A stretch of 49,750 nucleotides of DNA from an uncultured Duncaniella sp. (GTDB lineage Bacteria > Bacteroidota > Bacteroidia > Bacteroidales > Muribaculaceae): contig CAJUKP010000005.1 of NCBI GenBank assembly GCA_910587165.1, positions 92,087 to 141,836 on the forward strand, read 5' to 3'. The number at the start of each line of letters is the position of its first letter. Positions within the stretch are counted from its first letter, which is position 1. The notes beneath the pieces were generated by a model that was not told the origin of the DNA, ran no database searches, and worked only from the letters and a program-made list of their open reading frames with translations. This document shows positions 18,101-27,512 of this stretch, in pieces. Both the position numbers and the translations under genes were made by a program.

Positions 18101-19255
18101 ATGCCTCACAACATAGCCCTCCTCGGTTCCACCGGTTCAATAGGCACCCAGACACTTGATATAGTGGAACGGTTTCCCGACCGTTTCCATGTGACGGTTC
18201 TCGCAGCCGGCCGCAACGTCGATCTCCTCATAGAGCAGTCGCTCCGCCACCGTCCTTCTCTGGCCATCATAGCCGATGAATCCAAGTATGCCCGTCTCCG
18301 CGAAGCGCTCTCGCCTCTGGGGATAGAGACCGCCGCGGGCGACCAGGCCCTGGCTGATGCCATGGAGCGCCCGGATTTCGACACCGTGGTGACCGCCACC
18401 GTGGGCTACAGCGGTCTCCTCCCCACCGTCCGCGCCATACGCGCCGGAAAAGACATAGCGCTGGCCAACAAGGAAACACTCGTTGTGGCCGGAGAGCTGG
18501 TGACACGTATGCTCGCCGAGTCAAGTTCGAAAGTCATCCCGGTAGATTCGGAACATTCCGCCATCTACCAGTGTCTGCAGGGAGAAGATCCCGCATCGGT
18601 CAATAAACTCATCATCACAGCCTCAGGAGGTCCGTTCCGTACATGGACCCGCGAGCAGACCGCCGGTGTCACCGCCGAGCAGGCTCTCAAGCATCCCCGC
18701 TGGAACATGGGCGCAAAGATCACCATCGACTCAGCCACCATGCTCAACAAGGCATTCGAGATCATCGAGGCCCGCTGGCTTTTCGATATTCCTGTCTCAC
18801 GCATAGAGGCAGTGGTGCATCCCCAGTCCATAGTCCATTCCATGGTTGAGTTCATCGACGGCGCCGTGAAGGCGCAGCTCGGCATCCCCGATATGCATCT
18901 CCCCATCCGCTACGCACTTGGCGACGCCACCCGTCTGCCCCGCGACGAGCGGGGCATGAGTCTCACCGACTATGCCCAACTCACATTCGAGAAACCGGAT
19001 CCGGTGAAATTTCCCTGCCTCAGCCTCGCTCCCCTCGCTCTCGAACGCGGAGGCAACGCGGCCTGTATAATCAATGCCGCCAATGAGGTGGCAGTAGCCG
19101 CATTCCTGCATGGCGAGGTATCGTTCCCCGGTATTTACGACACCATCACCGAGGCGCTTGACCACATTCCGTTCATAGCAACTCCCACACTCGACGACTA
19201 TGTGACAACACACCACGAGACCATCAACTACTGCAAAGACAAACTGAAAAAGTAG
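18101..19255 (+). CDS. dxr: 1-deoxy-D-xylulose 5-phosphate reductoisomerase
   Basis: This 384-residue enzyme of the MEP isoprenoid pathway converts DXP to MEP with NADPH in the cytoplasm. The N-terminal Rossmann motif LLGSTGSIGTQTL, the ANKETLVVAGE loop, the metal-binding VDSEHSAIYQCLQ, the SGGPFR flexible loop region and NMGAKITIDSATMLNK are all present, and length is normal. A TAATTTTG box (18062-18069) stands 32 bases before the ATG; the -33 box is weak. rseP follows after 17 bases, an association also found in other bacteria. Confidence 0.97.
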   Translation: MPHNIALLGSTGSIGTQTLDIVERFPDRFHVTVLAAGRNVDLLIEQSLRHRPSLAIIADESKYARLREALSPLGIETAAGDQALADAMERPDFDTVVTATVGYSGLLPTVRAIRAGKDIALANKETLVVAGELVTRMLAESSSKVIPVDSEHSAIYQCLQGEDPASVNKLIITASGGPFRTWTREQTAGVTAEQALKHPRWNMGAKITIDSATMLNKAFEIIEARWLFDIPVSRIEAVVHPQSIVHSMVEFIDGAVKAQLGIPDMHLPIRYALGDATRLPRDERGMSLTDYAQLTFEKPDPVKFPCLSLAPLALERGGNAACIINAANEVAVAAFLHGEVSFPGIYDTITEALDHIPFIATPTLDDYVTTHHETINYCKDKLKK

Positions 19256-19272
19256 ACACACCACACACCAGC

Positions 19273-20709
19273 ATGGAAACATTCCTGATAAAAGCGCTGC
19301 AACTCATAGCAGCTCTTGCATTCCTTGTGATCATCCACGAGTTCGGCCACTACATCTTCGCCCGCATCTTCGGCATAAGGGTCGACAAATTCTATATGTT
19401 CTTCAATCCCCGCTTCAGCCTTCTGCGCTACGATCCGCGCGCCAACAAGGTAGGACTTTTCGTGTCACAGGGTGATGAGGAGAAAAAAACACCCGACCGC
19501 GCCGCAATCACTTTCAAGGTGGGCAAGGAGCATCCGGCCCCGGCCGACGGCCGTCCGGGATGGCGCGACACAATATACGGCATCGGATGGGTGCCCCTCG
19601 GAGGTTACTGCGCCATCAACGGAATGATCGACGAGACCAACCAGACTCTCGACAGTGAACCCAAGCCCTGGGAATTCCGCACCAAACCCGCATGGCAGCG
19701 TCTGCTCGTCATGGCCGGAGGTGTGCTCTTCAACTTCATTCTCGCCATACTCATATATGCCGGCATAGCCATGCACTGGGGTGAGAAATATATACCGTTC
19801 GAGGCTGCTACCGAGGGATTTGACTTCGTTCCGGCAGCCCAAAAGGCCGGATTCCGCAACGGCGACATACCGCTCATGGCCGATGGCGAGAAACTCGACG
19901 CCTCAAAGGGTGACTATATGCTCCGCATGGTGGAGGCCAAGGAAGTGAAGGTGCTCCGCAATCGCCGTGACACTGTCACGATAGCTATCCCCGATGATTT
20001 CATCTTCCGCGTCAACGACGAGAAAGGTTTCATGGCCTACCGTCTGCCGGTCTACATTGACCGTATTGTCCCGGGCGAGGCCGCTGCAAAGGCCGGGCTC
20101 CGCGATGGAGACCACATCATTGCTGTCGACACAGTGGCCACCCCGAGCTTTTCCGAGCTTTCCCCCGCCCTGGTCGCTGCCGCCGGCAAGGAAGTGCCTC
20201 TCACCGTCGAGCGCGACGGGAAACGCATCACCGTAAGCGCCACTCCCAACGAATATGGCAAACTCGGCTTCCAGTTGCGTCCGATAACCGACATATACAC
20301 TCCCGTGACCGTAGACTACGGATTCTTCGCATCGTTCCCGAAAGGATGGGAGATCGGCACATCGACTCTCGGCAACTACGTAGGCTCGATGAAACACGTC
20401 TTCTCGGCCGAGGGCGCCCAGAGCATCGGCGGATTCGGCGCCATCGGCAATATGTTCCCCGAGCGCTGGAGCTGGCTCTCGTTCTGGGAGATCACCGCAT
20501 TTCTCTCGGTGGCGCTCGCGTTCATGAACATCATCCCCATCCCCGGACTTGACGGCGGCCACATCATGTTCCTGCTCTGGGAAGTGGTCACACGCCGCAA
20601 AGTTCCCGAAAATGTGCTTGTCGCAGCACAGTACGTGGGCATGGCATTCCTGCTCCTGCTCCTCATCTATGCCAATGGCAATGACATATTCCGTGCATTC
20701 CTGAAATAA
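19273..20709 (+). CDS. rseP: RIP site-2 metalloprotease
   Basis: This 478-residue intramembrane zinc protease of family M50 cleaves membrane segments, typically of anti-sigma factors or signal-peptide remnants. The zinc motif HEFGH (His22, Glu23, His26) lies in the first membrane helix, and the third ligand is Asp427 of LDGGH near the C-terminus. Two PDZ-like regions lie between them (about 180-240 and 255-330; the second contains AAAKAGLRDGDHI). Other membrane helices are visible around 150-165 and 405-475. It sits between dxr and an rRNA methyltransferase gene with gaps of 17 and eight bases. Confidence 0.96.
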   Translation: METFLIKALQLIAALAFLVIIHEFGHYIFARIFGIRVDKFYMFFNPRFSLLRYDPRANKVGLFVSQGDEEKKTPDRAAITFKVGKEHPAPADGRPGWRDTIYGIGWVPLGGYCAINGMIDETNQTLDSEPKPWEFRTKPAWQRLLVMAGGVLFNFILAILIYAGIAMHWGEKYIPFEAATEGFDFVPAAQKAGFRNGDIPLMADGEKLDASKGDYMLRMVEAKEVKVLRNRRDTVTIAIPDDFIFRVNDEKGFMAYRLPVYIDRIVPGEAAAKAGLRDGDHIIAVDTVATPSFSELSPALVAAAGKEVPLTVERDGKRITVSATPNEYGKLGFQLRPITDIYTPVTVDYGFFASFPKGWEIGTSTLGNYVGSMKHVFSAEGAQSIGGFGAIGNMFPERWSWLSFWEITAFLSVALAFMNIIPIPGLDGGHIMFLLWEVVTRRKVPENVLVAAQYVGMAFLLLLLIYANGNDIFRAFLK

Positions 20710-20717
20710 CCTCAGAT

Positions 20718-21896
20718 ATGAAAACAATCACGCTCAAACGCGGCAAAGAAGACTCACTGCTCCGTTTCCACCCCTGGGTGTTCTCCGGAGCCATAGCCAC
20801 CCTCCCGGAAGGACTCGAGGAGGGAGAGACTGTCCGCGTCACCGCTTCCGACGGCAGATGCCTCGGGACCGGCCACTACGAAATAGGTTCGATCGCAGTG
20901 CGGATGCTCTCTTGGGAAGATTCGGAGATCACCCGCGACTTCTATGCCGACCGTCTCGCGGCCGCATGGCAATTGCGCGAGCGCCTCGGGCTTGTCAGAC
21001 CCGACAATACTACATTCCGCCTCGTCCACGGCGAGGGTGATTTCCTGCCGGGATGTGTGGTGGATGTCTACGGCAATACCGCCGTGCTCCAGGCCCACAG
21101 CCCCGGAATGCACTTCGCACGCCACGACATAGCCCGCGCACTCACCGAACTCGACGGCGCAGGCATCAAGAATGTATATTACAAATCGGAGACCACACTC
21201 CCCTTCAAGGCCAGACTCGATCCTGTCAACGACTATATTATCGGAGGGTTCGAGACCAATGTAGCCGTGGAGAACGGACTGAAATTCAACATTGACTGGC
21301 TGAAAGGTCAGAAGACCGGATTTTTCGTCGACCAACGTGACAACCGCGCTCTCATCGAACGCTTCAGCCGCGGCGCGCGTGTGCTCAATATGTTCTGCTA
21401 CACTGGCGGCTTCTCGGTCTATGCCATGCGTGGCGGGGCCTCGATGGTCCACTCCGTCGACTCCTCTGCCAAGGCTGTGGCCCTGACGGATGCGAACATA
21501 GCTCTCAACTTCCCCGGCGACGACCGCCACACGGCGTATGCCGAGGACGCCTTCAAGTTTCTCACCGACATGAAGGAAGACACCTACGATCTCATCATAC
21601 TCGATCCGCCGGCATTTGCCAAACACCGCGGAGCCATAAAGAACGCCATGGTGGGCTACCGCCGCATCAACGCCGCCGCCTTCCGCAAGATCGCCCCCGG
21701 CGGCATCCTCGCCACCTTCTCCTGCTCGCAGGCCATCTCGAAAGAGCAATTCCGACTGGCGGTGTTCACCGCCGCCGCAATGTCGGGACGCAAGGTGCGC
21801 ATACTGCATCAGGTCACCCAGGGTGCCGACCACCCGGTGTCCATCTACCACCCCGAAGGTGAATATCTCAAGGGGTTGATACTCCACGTGGAATAA
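20718..21896 (+). CDS. Class I SAM-dependent rRNA (cytosine-C5) methyltransferase, RlmI-like
   Basis: This 392-residue protein has an N-terminal PUA domain (KRGKEDSLLRFHPWVFSGAI, about 1-75), a central domain, and a Rossmann methyltransferase domain with VLNMFCYTGGFSVYA (SAM motif I), ILDPPAFAK (motif IV) and ATFSCSQ, whose cysteine is the expected catalytic residue. This is the architecture of RlmI (YccW), which methylates C1962 of 23S rRNA. The exact target base in this organism is not established. It is part of the dxr-rseP run. Confidence 0.9.
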   Translation: MKTITLKRGKEDSLLRFHPWVFSGAIATLPEGLEEGETVRVTASDGRCLGTGHYEIGSIAVRMLSWEDSEITRDFYADRLAAAWQLRERLGLVRPDNTTFRLVHGEGDFLPGCVVDVYGNTAVLQAHSPGMHFARHDIARALTELDGAGIKNVYYKSETTLPFKARLDPVNDYIIGGFETNVAVENGLKFNIDWLKGQKTGFFVDQRDNRALIERFSRGARVLNMFCYTGGFSVYAMRGGASMVHSVDSSAKAVALTDANIALNFPGDDRHTAYAEDAFKFLTDMKEDTYDLIILDPPAFAKHRGAIKNAMVGYRRINAAAFRKIAPGGILATFSCSQAISKEQFRLAVFTAAAMSGRKVRILHQVTQGADHPVSIYHPEGEYLKGLILHVE

Positions 21897-21918
21897 ACTC
21901 ATCCTAAACCAATCAATA

Positions 21919-23937
21919 ATGTCATTCACGAAATTCATAATTCCCGCCATGGCAGCATTCGCCATCACATCATGCGCATCATCGGGCGATAAACAGACCG
22001 CTCCCGCCGATGATTTCGACTACACCGTGGACCGTTTCGCCGACATCGAGGTGCTCCGCTACAAGGTGCCCGGATTCGAGGATCTGACACCCCGCCAGCG
22101 CCTCTATATCTACTATCTCACCGAAGCAGCCCTTGCAGGCCGTGACATACTCTGGGACCAGAACGGAAAATACAATCTTGCCATCCGCGATCTCGTGGAG
22201 AACGTCTACACCAACTATAAAGGTGACCGCGACGACAAGAACTTCAAAGATCTCGAACTCTACCTCAAGCAGATAGAATTCGGCAACGGCATACACCACC
22301 ACTATTCCACCGACAAGTTCACACCCAAATTCGACCGCACCTGGTTCGAGACCCAGGTGGCAGCGCTTGACACAAAGCCTTCAGATGAGGAGCTCGCCAC
22401 ACTTCTGCCGGTGATTTTCGACCCCTCCATCATGGCCAAGCGTGTCAACCAGGCCGAAGGTGCCGACCTCATCCTCACATCGGCCAACAACCTGTATGAC
22501 GGAGGAGTCACACAGGCTGAAGTGGAAAACTACTATAACGCCATCAAGGACACCACCGATCTGACTCCCGTATCGTGGGGTCTGAACGCCCGCGTCGTAA
22601 AGGAGAACGGCAAGGTGGTCGAGCAGGTCTACAAGGCCGACGGTCTCTACAGCGATGCCATCAAACGCATCATTGCCAATCTCGAGAAAGCATCCGAATA
22701 TGCTGAGAACGACTCGCAGAAGGCTATCATTGCCAAACTCGTGGACTTCTACCGCACCGGCGACCTGAAGAAATTCGATGAATACTCCATAGCCTGGACC
22801 GAGGACACCGCCTCGCGCGTCGACTTCATCAACGGTTTCATTGAAAGCTATGGCGATCCCCTCGGCATGACCGGCGCATGGGAATCAATCGTCAATTTCA
22901 AGAACGAGGAGGCCAGCGAACGCACCCACACCATAGCCTCGAATGCAAAATGGTTTGAGGAACACTCACCTGTCGATCCCCGTTTCCGCAAGGATGACGT
23001 GAAGGGAGTCAGCGCCAAGGTGATCACCGCTGCCATTCTGGCCGGCGACGCCTATCCCGCCACCCCCATAGGCATCAATCTCCCCAACGCCAACTGGATA
23101 CGCGCCGCACATGGCTCGAAATCAGTGACTATCGAGAACATCACCGAGGCATACGACCAGGCCAACCACGGCAACGGATTCAATGAGGAATTCGTTATCG
23201 ACGAGGCCACCGGCAAACTGCTCGACGATTATCTCTTCATCACCGACAATCTCCACACCGACCTGCATGAGTGTCTCGGCCACGCATCCGGCCGTCTGCT
23301 CCCAGGAGTCGACCCCGATGCTCTCAAAGCCCATGGTTCAACCCTCGAGGAGACCCGCGCCGACCTTTTCGCCCTCTACTATCTGGCAGATCCGAAACTC
23401 CTTGAGCTCGGTCTGCTCGACAATCCCGAGGCTTACAAGGCTGAATATTACAAATTTCTTCTCAACGGACTCATGACCCAGCTCGTCCGCATCGAACCGG
23501 GCAAGGATATCGAGGAGGCACATATGCGCAACCGCCAGCTCATCTCGAAATGGGTGCTCGAAAAAGGAGCGGCAGACAAGGTGGTCGAACTCGTCAAGAA
23601 GGATGGCAAGACATTCGTACAGGTCAATGACTACGGCAAGCTCCGCGATCTCTTCGGCCAGCTTCTCGGAGAGATCCAGCGCATCAAGAGCGAAGGTGAC
23701 TATGCCGCCGGCGCCGCACTCGTGGAGACCTACGGCGTGAAGGTGGATCCCGAGCTCCATAAAGAAGTGCTCGACCGCTACTCACATCTCGACATCGCCC
23801 CCTACCGCGGATTTGTCAATCCCGTCTACACCCCCGTGAAGGACAGCGACGGCAACATCACAGACGTCACCGTAAGCTACGAGGAGGAATATCTCCCCCA
23901 GATGCTCCGCTACTCTCGCCAGTACCGCACACTGTAA
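21919..23937 (+). CDS. Dipeptidyl-peptidase III-like zinc peptidase (M49 family), lipoprotein
   Basis: This peptidase of 672 residues is exported as a lipoprotein (AFAITSC, Cys19). The six-residue zinc motif HECLGH (His450, Glu451, His455) and the downstream EETRAD (Glu477/478 to Asp482) are the two signatures of M49, which releases dipeptides from the N-terminus of short peptides. Length and motif spacing fit the short Bacteroidetes branch of the family. It begins 22 bases after the methyltransferase gene and is probably the last gene of the run; the inverted repeat at 23978 follows. A role in periplasmic peptide nutrition is inferred. Confidence 0.92.
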   Translation: MSFTKFIIPAMAAFAITSCASSGDKQTAPADDFDYTVDRFADIEVLRYKVPGFEDLTPRQRLYIYYLTEAALAGRDILWDQNGKYNLAIRDLVENVYTNYKGDRDDKNFKDLELYLKQIEFGNGIHHHYSTDKFTPKFDRTWFETQVAALDTKPSDEELATLLPVIFDPSIMAKRVNQAEGADLILTSANNLYDGGVTQAEVENYYNAIKDTTDLTPVSWGLNARVVKENGKVVEQVYKADGLYSDAIKRIIANLEKASEYAENDSQKAIIAKLVDFYRTGDLKKFDEYSIAWTEDTASRVDFINGFIESYGDPLGMTGAWESIVNFKNEEASERTHTIASNAKWFEEHSPVDPRFRKDDVKGVSAKVITAAILAGDAYPATPIGINLPNANWIRAAHGSKSVTIENITEAYDQANHGNGFNEEFVIDEATGKLLDDYLFITDNLHTDLHECLGHASGRLLPGVDPDALKAHGSTLEETRADLFALYYLADPKLLELGLLDNPEAYKAEYYKFLLNGLMTQLVRIEPGKDIEEAHMRNRQLISKWVLEKGAADKVVELVKKDGKTFVQVNDYGKLRDLFGQLLGEIQRIKSEGDYAAGAALVETYGVKVDPELHKEVLDRYSHLDIAPYRGFVNPVYTPVKDSDGNITDVTVSYEEEYLPQMLRYSRQYRTL

Positions 23938-23977
23938 CGGCAACGAGGTGACTTAAAGTTACCTCGCCGCAGAAAGA

Positions 23978-24087
23978 TACAGAAAGGCAAAAGGCCAAAA
24001 GAAACATTTTTTATTATTTTTTCAGATTATCATGATTAGTCTGAATCTTATAAAAAACGGTTTCTTTTGGCCTTTTGCCTTTCTGTA
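23978..24087. repeat. Inverted repeat B with octamer-periodic purine-rich arms
   Basis: Perfect 28-bp arms at 23978-24005 and 24060-24087, spacer 54 bases. The left arm is built of eight-base steps (ATACAGAA, AGGCAAAA, GGCCAAAA, GAAACATT) and begins with the same ATACAGAA as repeats C and D. A small imperfect stem lies in the spacer. It occupies the 3' region of the M49 gene, where no ordinary GC-rich terminator is seen. Confidence 0.85.
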
Positions 24088-24248
24088 GCCTATTCCGGAA
24101 TAACATCTTTCGGAAGACGCATTGATGAATTCAAATATACTTTTAACACGTATTAACAATAAATTTGTAAAAATTATACTACATTTGCAAAAATATCTGA
24201 TATCAATCATCACTCTATACCTTAAATAATCATTTCATCTTGAACCGT
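24088..24248 (+). promoter_or_regulatory. Upstream region of susC with candidate -7 box
   Basis: This AT-rich stretch contains TACATTTG at 24180-24187, an exact -7 match, 62 bases before the ATG. TAAATTTG also occurs at 24160-24167. No good -33 box is at the right distance, so an activator may be needed. Nothing else is visible. Confidence 0.45.
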
Positions 24249-27200
24249 ATGAAAAATGATCATGAAAAGCGGTACTTTCTGACAGGTACAAAGGGGCATA
24301 CCCTTCTGGCTTGCAGTCTATCTGCCGCCATGCTGTCATTAGCATCAACGGCTATGGCTGAACCTATCATCGGGGGGGGGTAATTACCCTGTAAGCCAAG
24401 TAGTTAACAACGAGCAAACAATCACCGGACAGGTGGTGGACGAGACAGGAGAACCGATGATCGGCGTATCCGTACTCGTCAAAGGCACACGCAACGGCTC
24501 TGCCACCGACATTGATGGCCGTTATTCAGTGCGCGCTCCCAAAGGATCCACCCTCACATTCTCCTATGTCGGCTACACGCCGGTCAATAAGACCGTGGGC
24601 TCATCCGGCACCATCGACGTGCGTATGGAGCCCGACAACGCCGTGCTTGACGAAGTTGTGGTGATCGGTTACGGCTCCGTGAAAAAACGCGACCTCACCG
24701 GCGCCGTATCGTCAGTCAAGGCAGAGACCATCACCCTCACTCCGACCCCCAACCCCATGGACGCTCTCCAGGGCCGTGTGGCAGGACTTGACATCAGCCG
24801 TTCATCGGGTGCTCCCGGTGCCTCAGTGGACATCCAGCTCCGAGGCAACCGCTCATTCTCGGCCTCCGGCACACCTCTCTTCATCATCGACGGTATGCCC
24901 GGCAACTACGAGACCCTCAACCCCAACGACATCGAAAGCATCGAAGTGCTCAAGGATGCCTCGTCGACCGCAATCTACGGTTCGGCCGGCGCCAACGGTG
25001 TGATCATCATAACCACCAAGAAGGGACAGACGGGCCATGTGCGCATCAACTTCGACGCCTACTACGGCTACAACGGATGGGCCACCCTTCCTGAAATGAA
25101 CACAGCCCAGCAGTTTGCCGACACCAAGATCGCGGCCCTCAAATATGCAGGTCTTGCCACCGACCAGGATGCCGGCATCAACGCCGCCCTCCAGGCAGCC
25201 AAGGAAGGCCGTACCATCAACTGGCCCGACGAGGTGCTCAAGAACGGCTCGGCACAGAACTACTCGCTCAGCGTCAGCGGAGGCACCGAGAAAACCCAGG
25301 TCTATTTCTCGCTCAACTACAACAAGGTGAAAGGCCAGTATGTGGGCTCGAACTACGAGGTCTACTCCTCGAGCCTGCGCGCCAACCAGAAGATAGCAAA
25401 TTGGATAGAGGCAGGTGTGCACACCCAGTTGAGCTACTCCGACCAAAACAAGGCCTCCATGAATATGGAGGAAGCGCTCTTGTATGCCCCCTTCGGTGAC
25501 CTCTACAATGAAGACGGCTCCATCAAGGTATATCCTTTCGAGGCCTACGACACCGACCGCCCCTCGCTGCTGCTCAACACCCAGCCCGGAGTCTACAAGG
25601 ACAACACCAAGTATCTCCGTGCCTATGTGCAGCCATATCTGCGCATCTATCCCATCAAGGGCATGACATTCGAGACCCGTCTGTCGGGCAACTTCATCTT
25701 CCGCCGCCACAACACATGGGAGGGATTCGGTTCCTATAAGTTCTTCCAGACCGGCAACGCCGGTGCAGGAGCGGTGGGCAACGAGACCGACGAGGCCTTC
25801 CGCAAGTTCGTGACAGCCGAGATAGAGAACTACGACAACATCGGCTACCAGTGGGAAAATATCCTCACCTACAACTTCAAGGTGGCCAACGACCATGACT
25901 TCACCCTCACCGGTGTGACCACATGGCAGAGCAACTCGGTGAACACCTCCACATCCTCCAACAAGGGCTTCGACACCAACACCTACTACTGGACCAACCT
26001 TGGGCAGCCCGGTGTGGACGGCTCACGCACCAGTGTTGATTCAGACTACACCATGGGCAAGTCCATGGGTCTCGTGGCCCGACTCAACTACTCCTATCTG
26101 GGCCGCTACCTGTTCAGCGCATCTGTGCGCCACGACGGCAACTCCGTGCTCGCCAAGGGACACCGCTGGGACACATTCCCCGCTGTTTCCGCCGGCTGGC
26201 GCTTCTCCGACGAGAAGTTCATGGAATGGTCGCGCAACTGGTTAAACAACGGTAAGATCCGTGTGGGATACGGTGTGACCGGTGCCGCCGGAATAGACGC
26301 CTACAGCTCCTACAGCATCCTCGGCAGCAGTATGTCAGCTCTCGGCAACCAGACATTCATGCAGTACTACTATCCCGACCTGCTCTCCAACGCCACTCTG
26401 GGCTGGGAGAAATCAAAGAGCTGGAACTTCGGTCTTGACCTGAGTGCCTTCAACTACCGCATCGACGCCACTCTCGATTACTACATCACCGACACCGACG
26501 ATGTGATCTGGAAACAGACCCTCCCCATCACCAACGGCGGCGGTGTAAGCGGCAATCCCTACACCATGAACACCAATATAGCCAAGACACGCAATCATGG
26601 TATAGAGCTGACGCTCAACACACAGAACATCGTGACCCGCGACTTCACATGGTCAAGCACCCTCACTCTCACCCGCAACTGGGAGAAAGTGAAATCGCTC
26701 GGAGCCGGCGCAGAGGACTACGTGACCAACGGCGACTACACACTCCACGTCGGAACCCCCGTCAAATCCTTCTACGGCTACAAGCTCGACGGTATCTGGC
26801 AGAAAGGCCAGGAGGCCGACGCGGCAGTATTCAACCGCCAGCCCGGCGACCTGCGCGTCAAAGTCCCCAATATGCGCAAAGTCAGCGACGGTGTATGGGA
26901 AAAGACTTTCCCCGACGAGCTCGACGAGAACGGCAAGCCCATCACACGCATCTTCAATGCCGAGAACCCCTACACCATCAACACAACCGACCGCCAGATC
27001 ATAGGCCACAACAACCCGGACTGGACCATCGGTTTCAACAACACATTCACCTACAAGTGGTTTGACCTCTCCATCTATATGCTCTACCGCGGTGGACAGA
27101 TGATCAACTACAAGATGATGAACCAGTACAACTCGAGCGGCGGCGCCTTCCCGTCCTACTTCAACTACTGGACACCTGACAACCCCTCCAACGACTTCCC

Positions 27201-27486
27201 CTCGCTCAACGCCCAGCGCGACTGGAAGGAGACCACCGGATGGGATTCGATGGCCTACCAGGACGGCTCGTTCTTCAAGATCAAGAACATCACTCTGGGC
27301 TACACCCTCCCCTCGGCAGCCTGCAAGAAACTCCGCATCGACAAGCTCCGTCTGTATGGCACGATCACCAATCCCGTGGTCCACGCCACCAACCCCCTCA
27401 TCAAGGGTTACGACCCCGAAATGAACGGACGCTACAACGATCCTCTCACACGCCAGCTCGTGTTCGGCATCAACCTCTCCCTCTAA
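24249..27486 (+). CDS. SusC/RagA TonB-dependent receptor, interrupted by a one-base frameshift in a G9 tract
   Basis: This outer-membrane transporter imports a glycan or peptide ligand with its SusD partner. From the ATG at 24249 a signal peptide (LSLASTAMA) is read, then three glycines from a run of nine G (24372-24380) and a stop at 24381, giving 44 residues. With eight G the frame joins the long downstream frame (NYPVSQVV, then TITGQVVDETGEPMIGVSVL) to give about 1078 residues, a normal SusC. Domains are a carboxypeptidase-regulatory-like domain (about 57-130), the plug starting at VVVIGYG, and the barrel ending in FGINLSL. The gene is either phase-variable and captured OFF, recently mutated, or miscalled in the homopolymer. 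The remainder is intact, which argues against old decay. susD follows after 26 bases. Confidence 0.88.
24372..24380 (+). repeat. G9 homopolymer at the end of the susC signal-peptide region
   Basis: Nine consecutive G lie directly after the predicted signal peptidase region. Eight G opens the full susC frame and nine G stops it after 44 codons. A single-base slip would therefore switch the receptor on or off. Confidence 0.85.
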
Positions 27487-27512
27487 GCCACACCAATCAT
27501 TCATAGCAAATC

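Noticed and set aside
20754..21968. Long open frame antisense to the rRNA methyltransferase gene
   Set aside because: It lies wholly opposite a well-supported gene, has no recognisable domain and is of a kind repeated opposite many genes here. It is a result of codon bias.
24853..25896. Long open frame antisense to susC
   Set aside because: Low-complexity Val/Gly/Glu composition without motifs; a shadow of the receptor gene.
24433..27486. SusC starting at an internal GTG
   Set aside because: This start lacks a signal peptide and the N-terminal strand of the first domain; the natural start is at 24249 with the G-tract frameshift.
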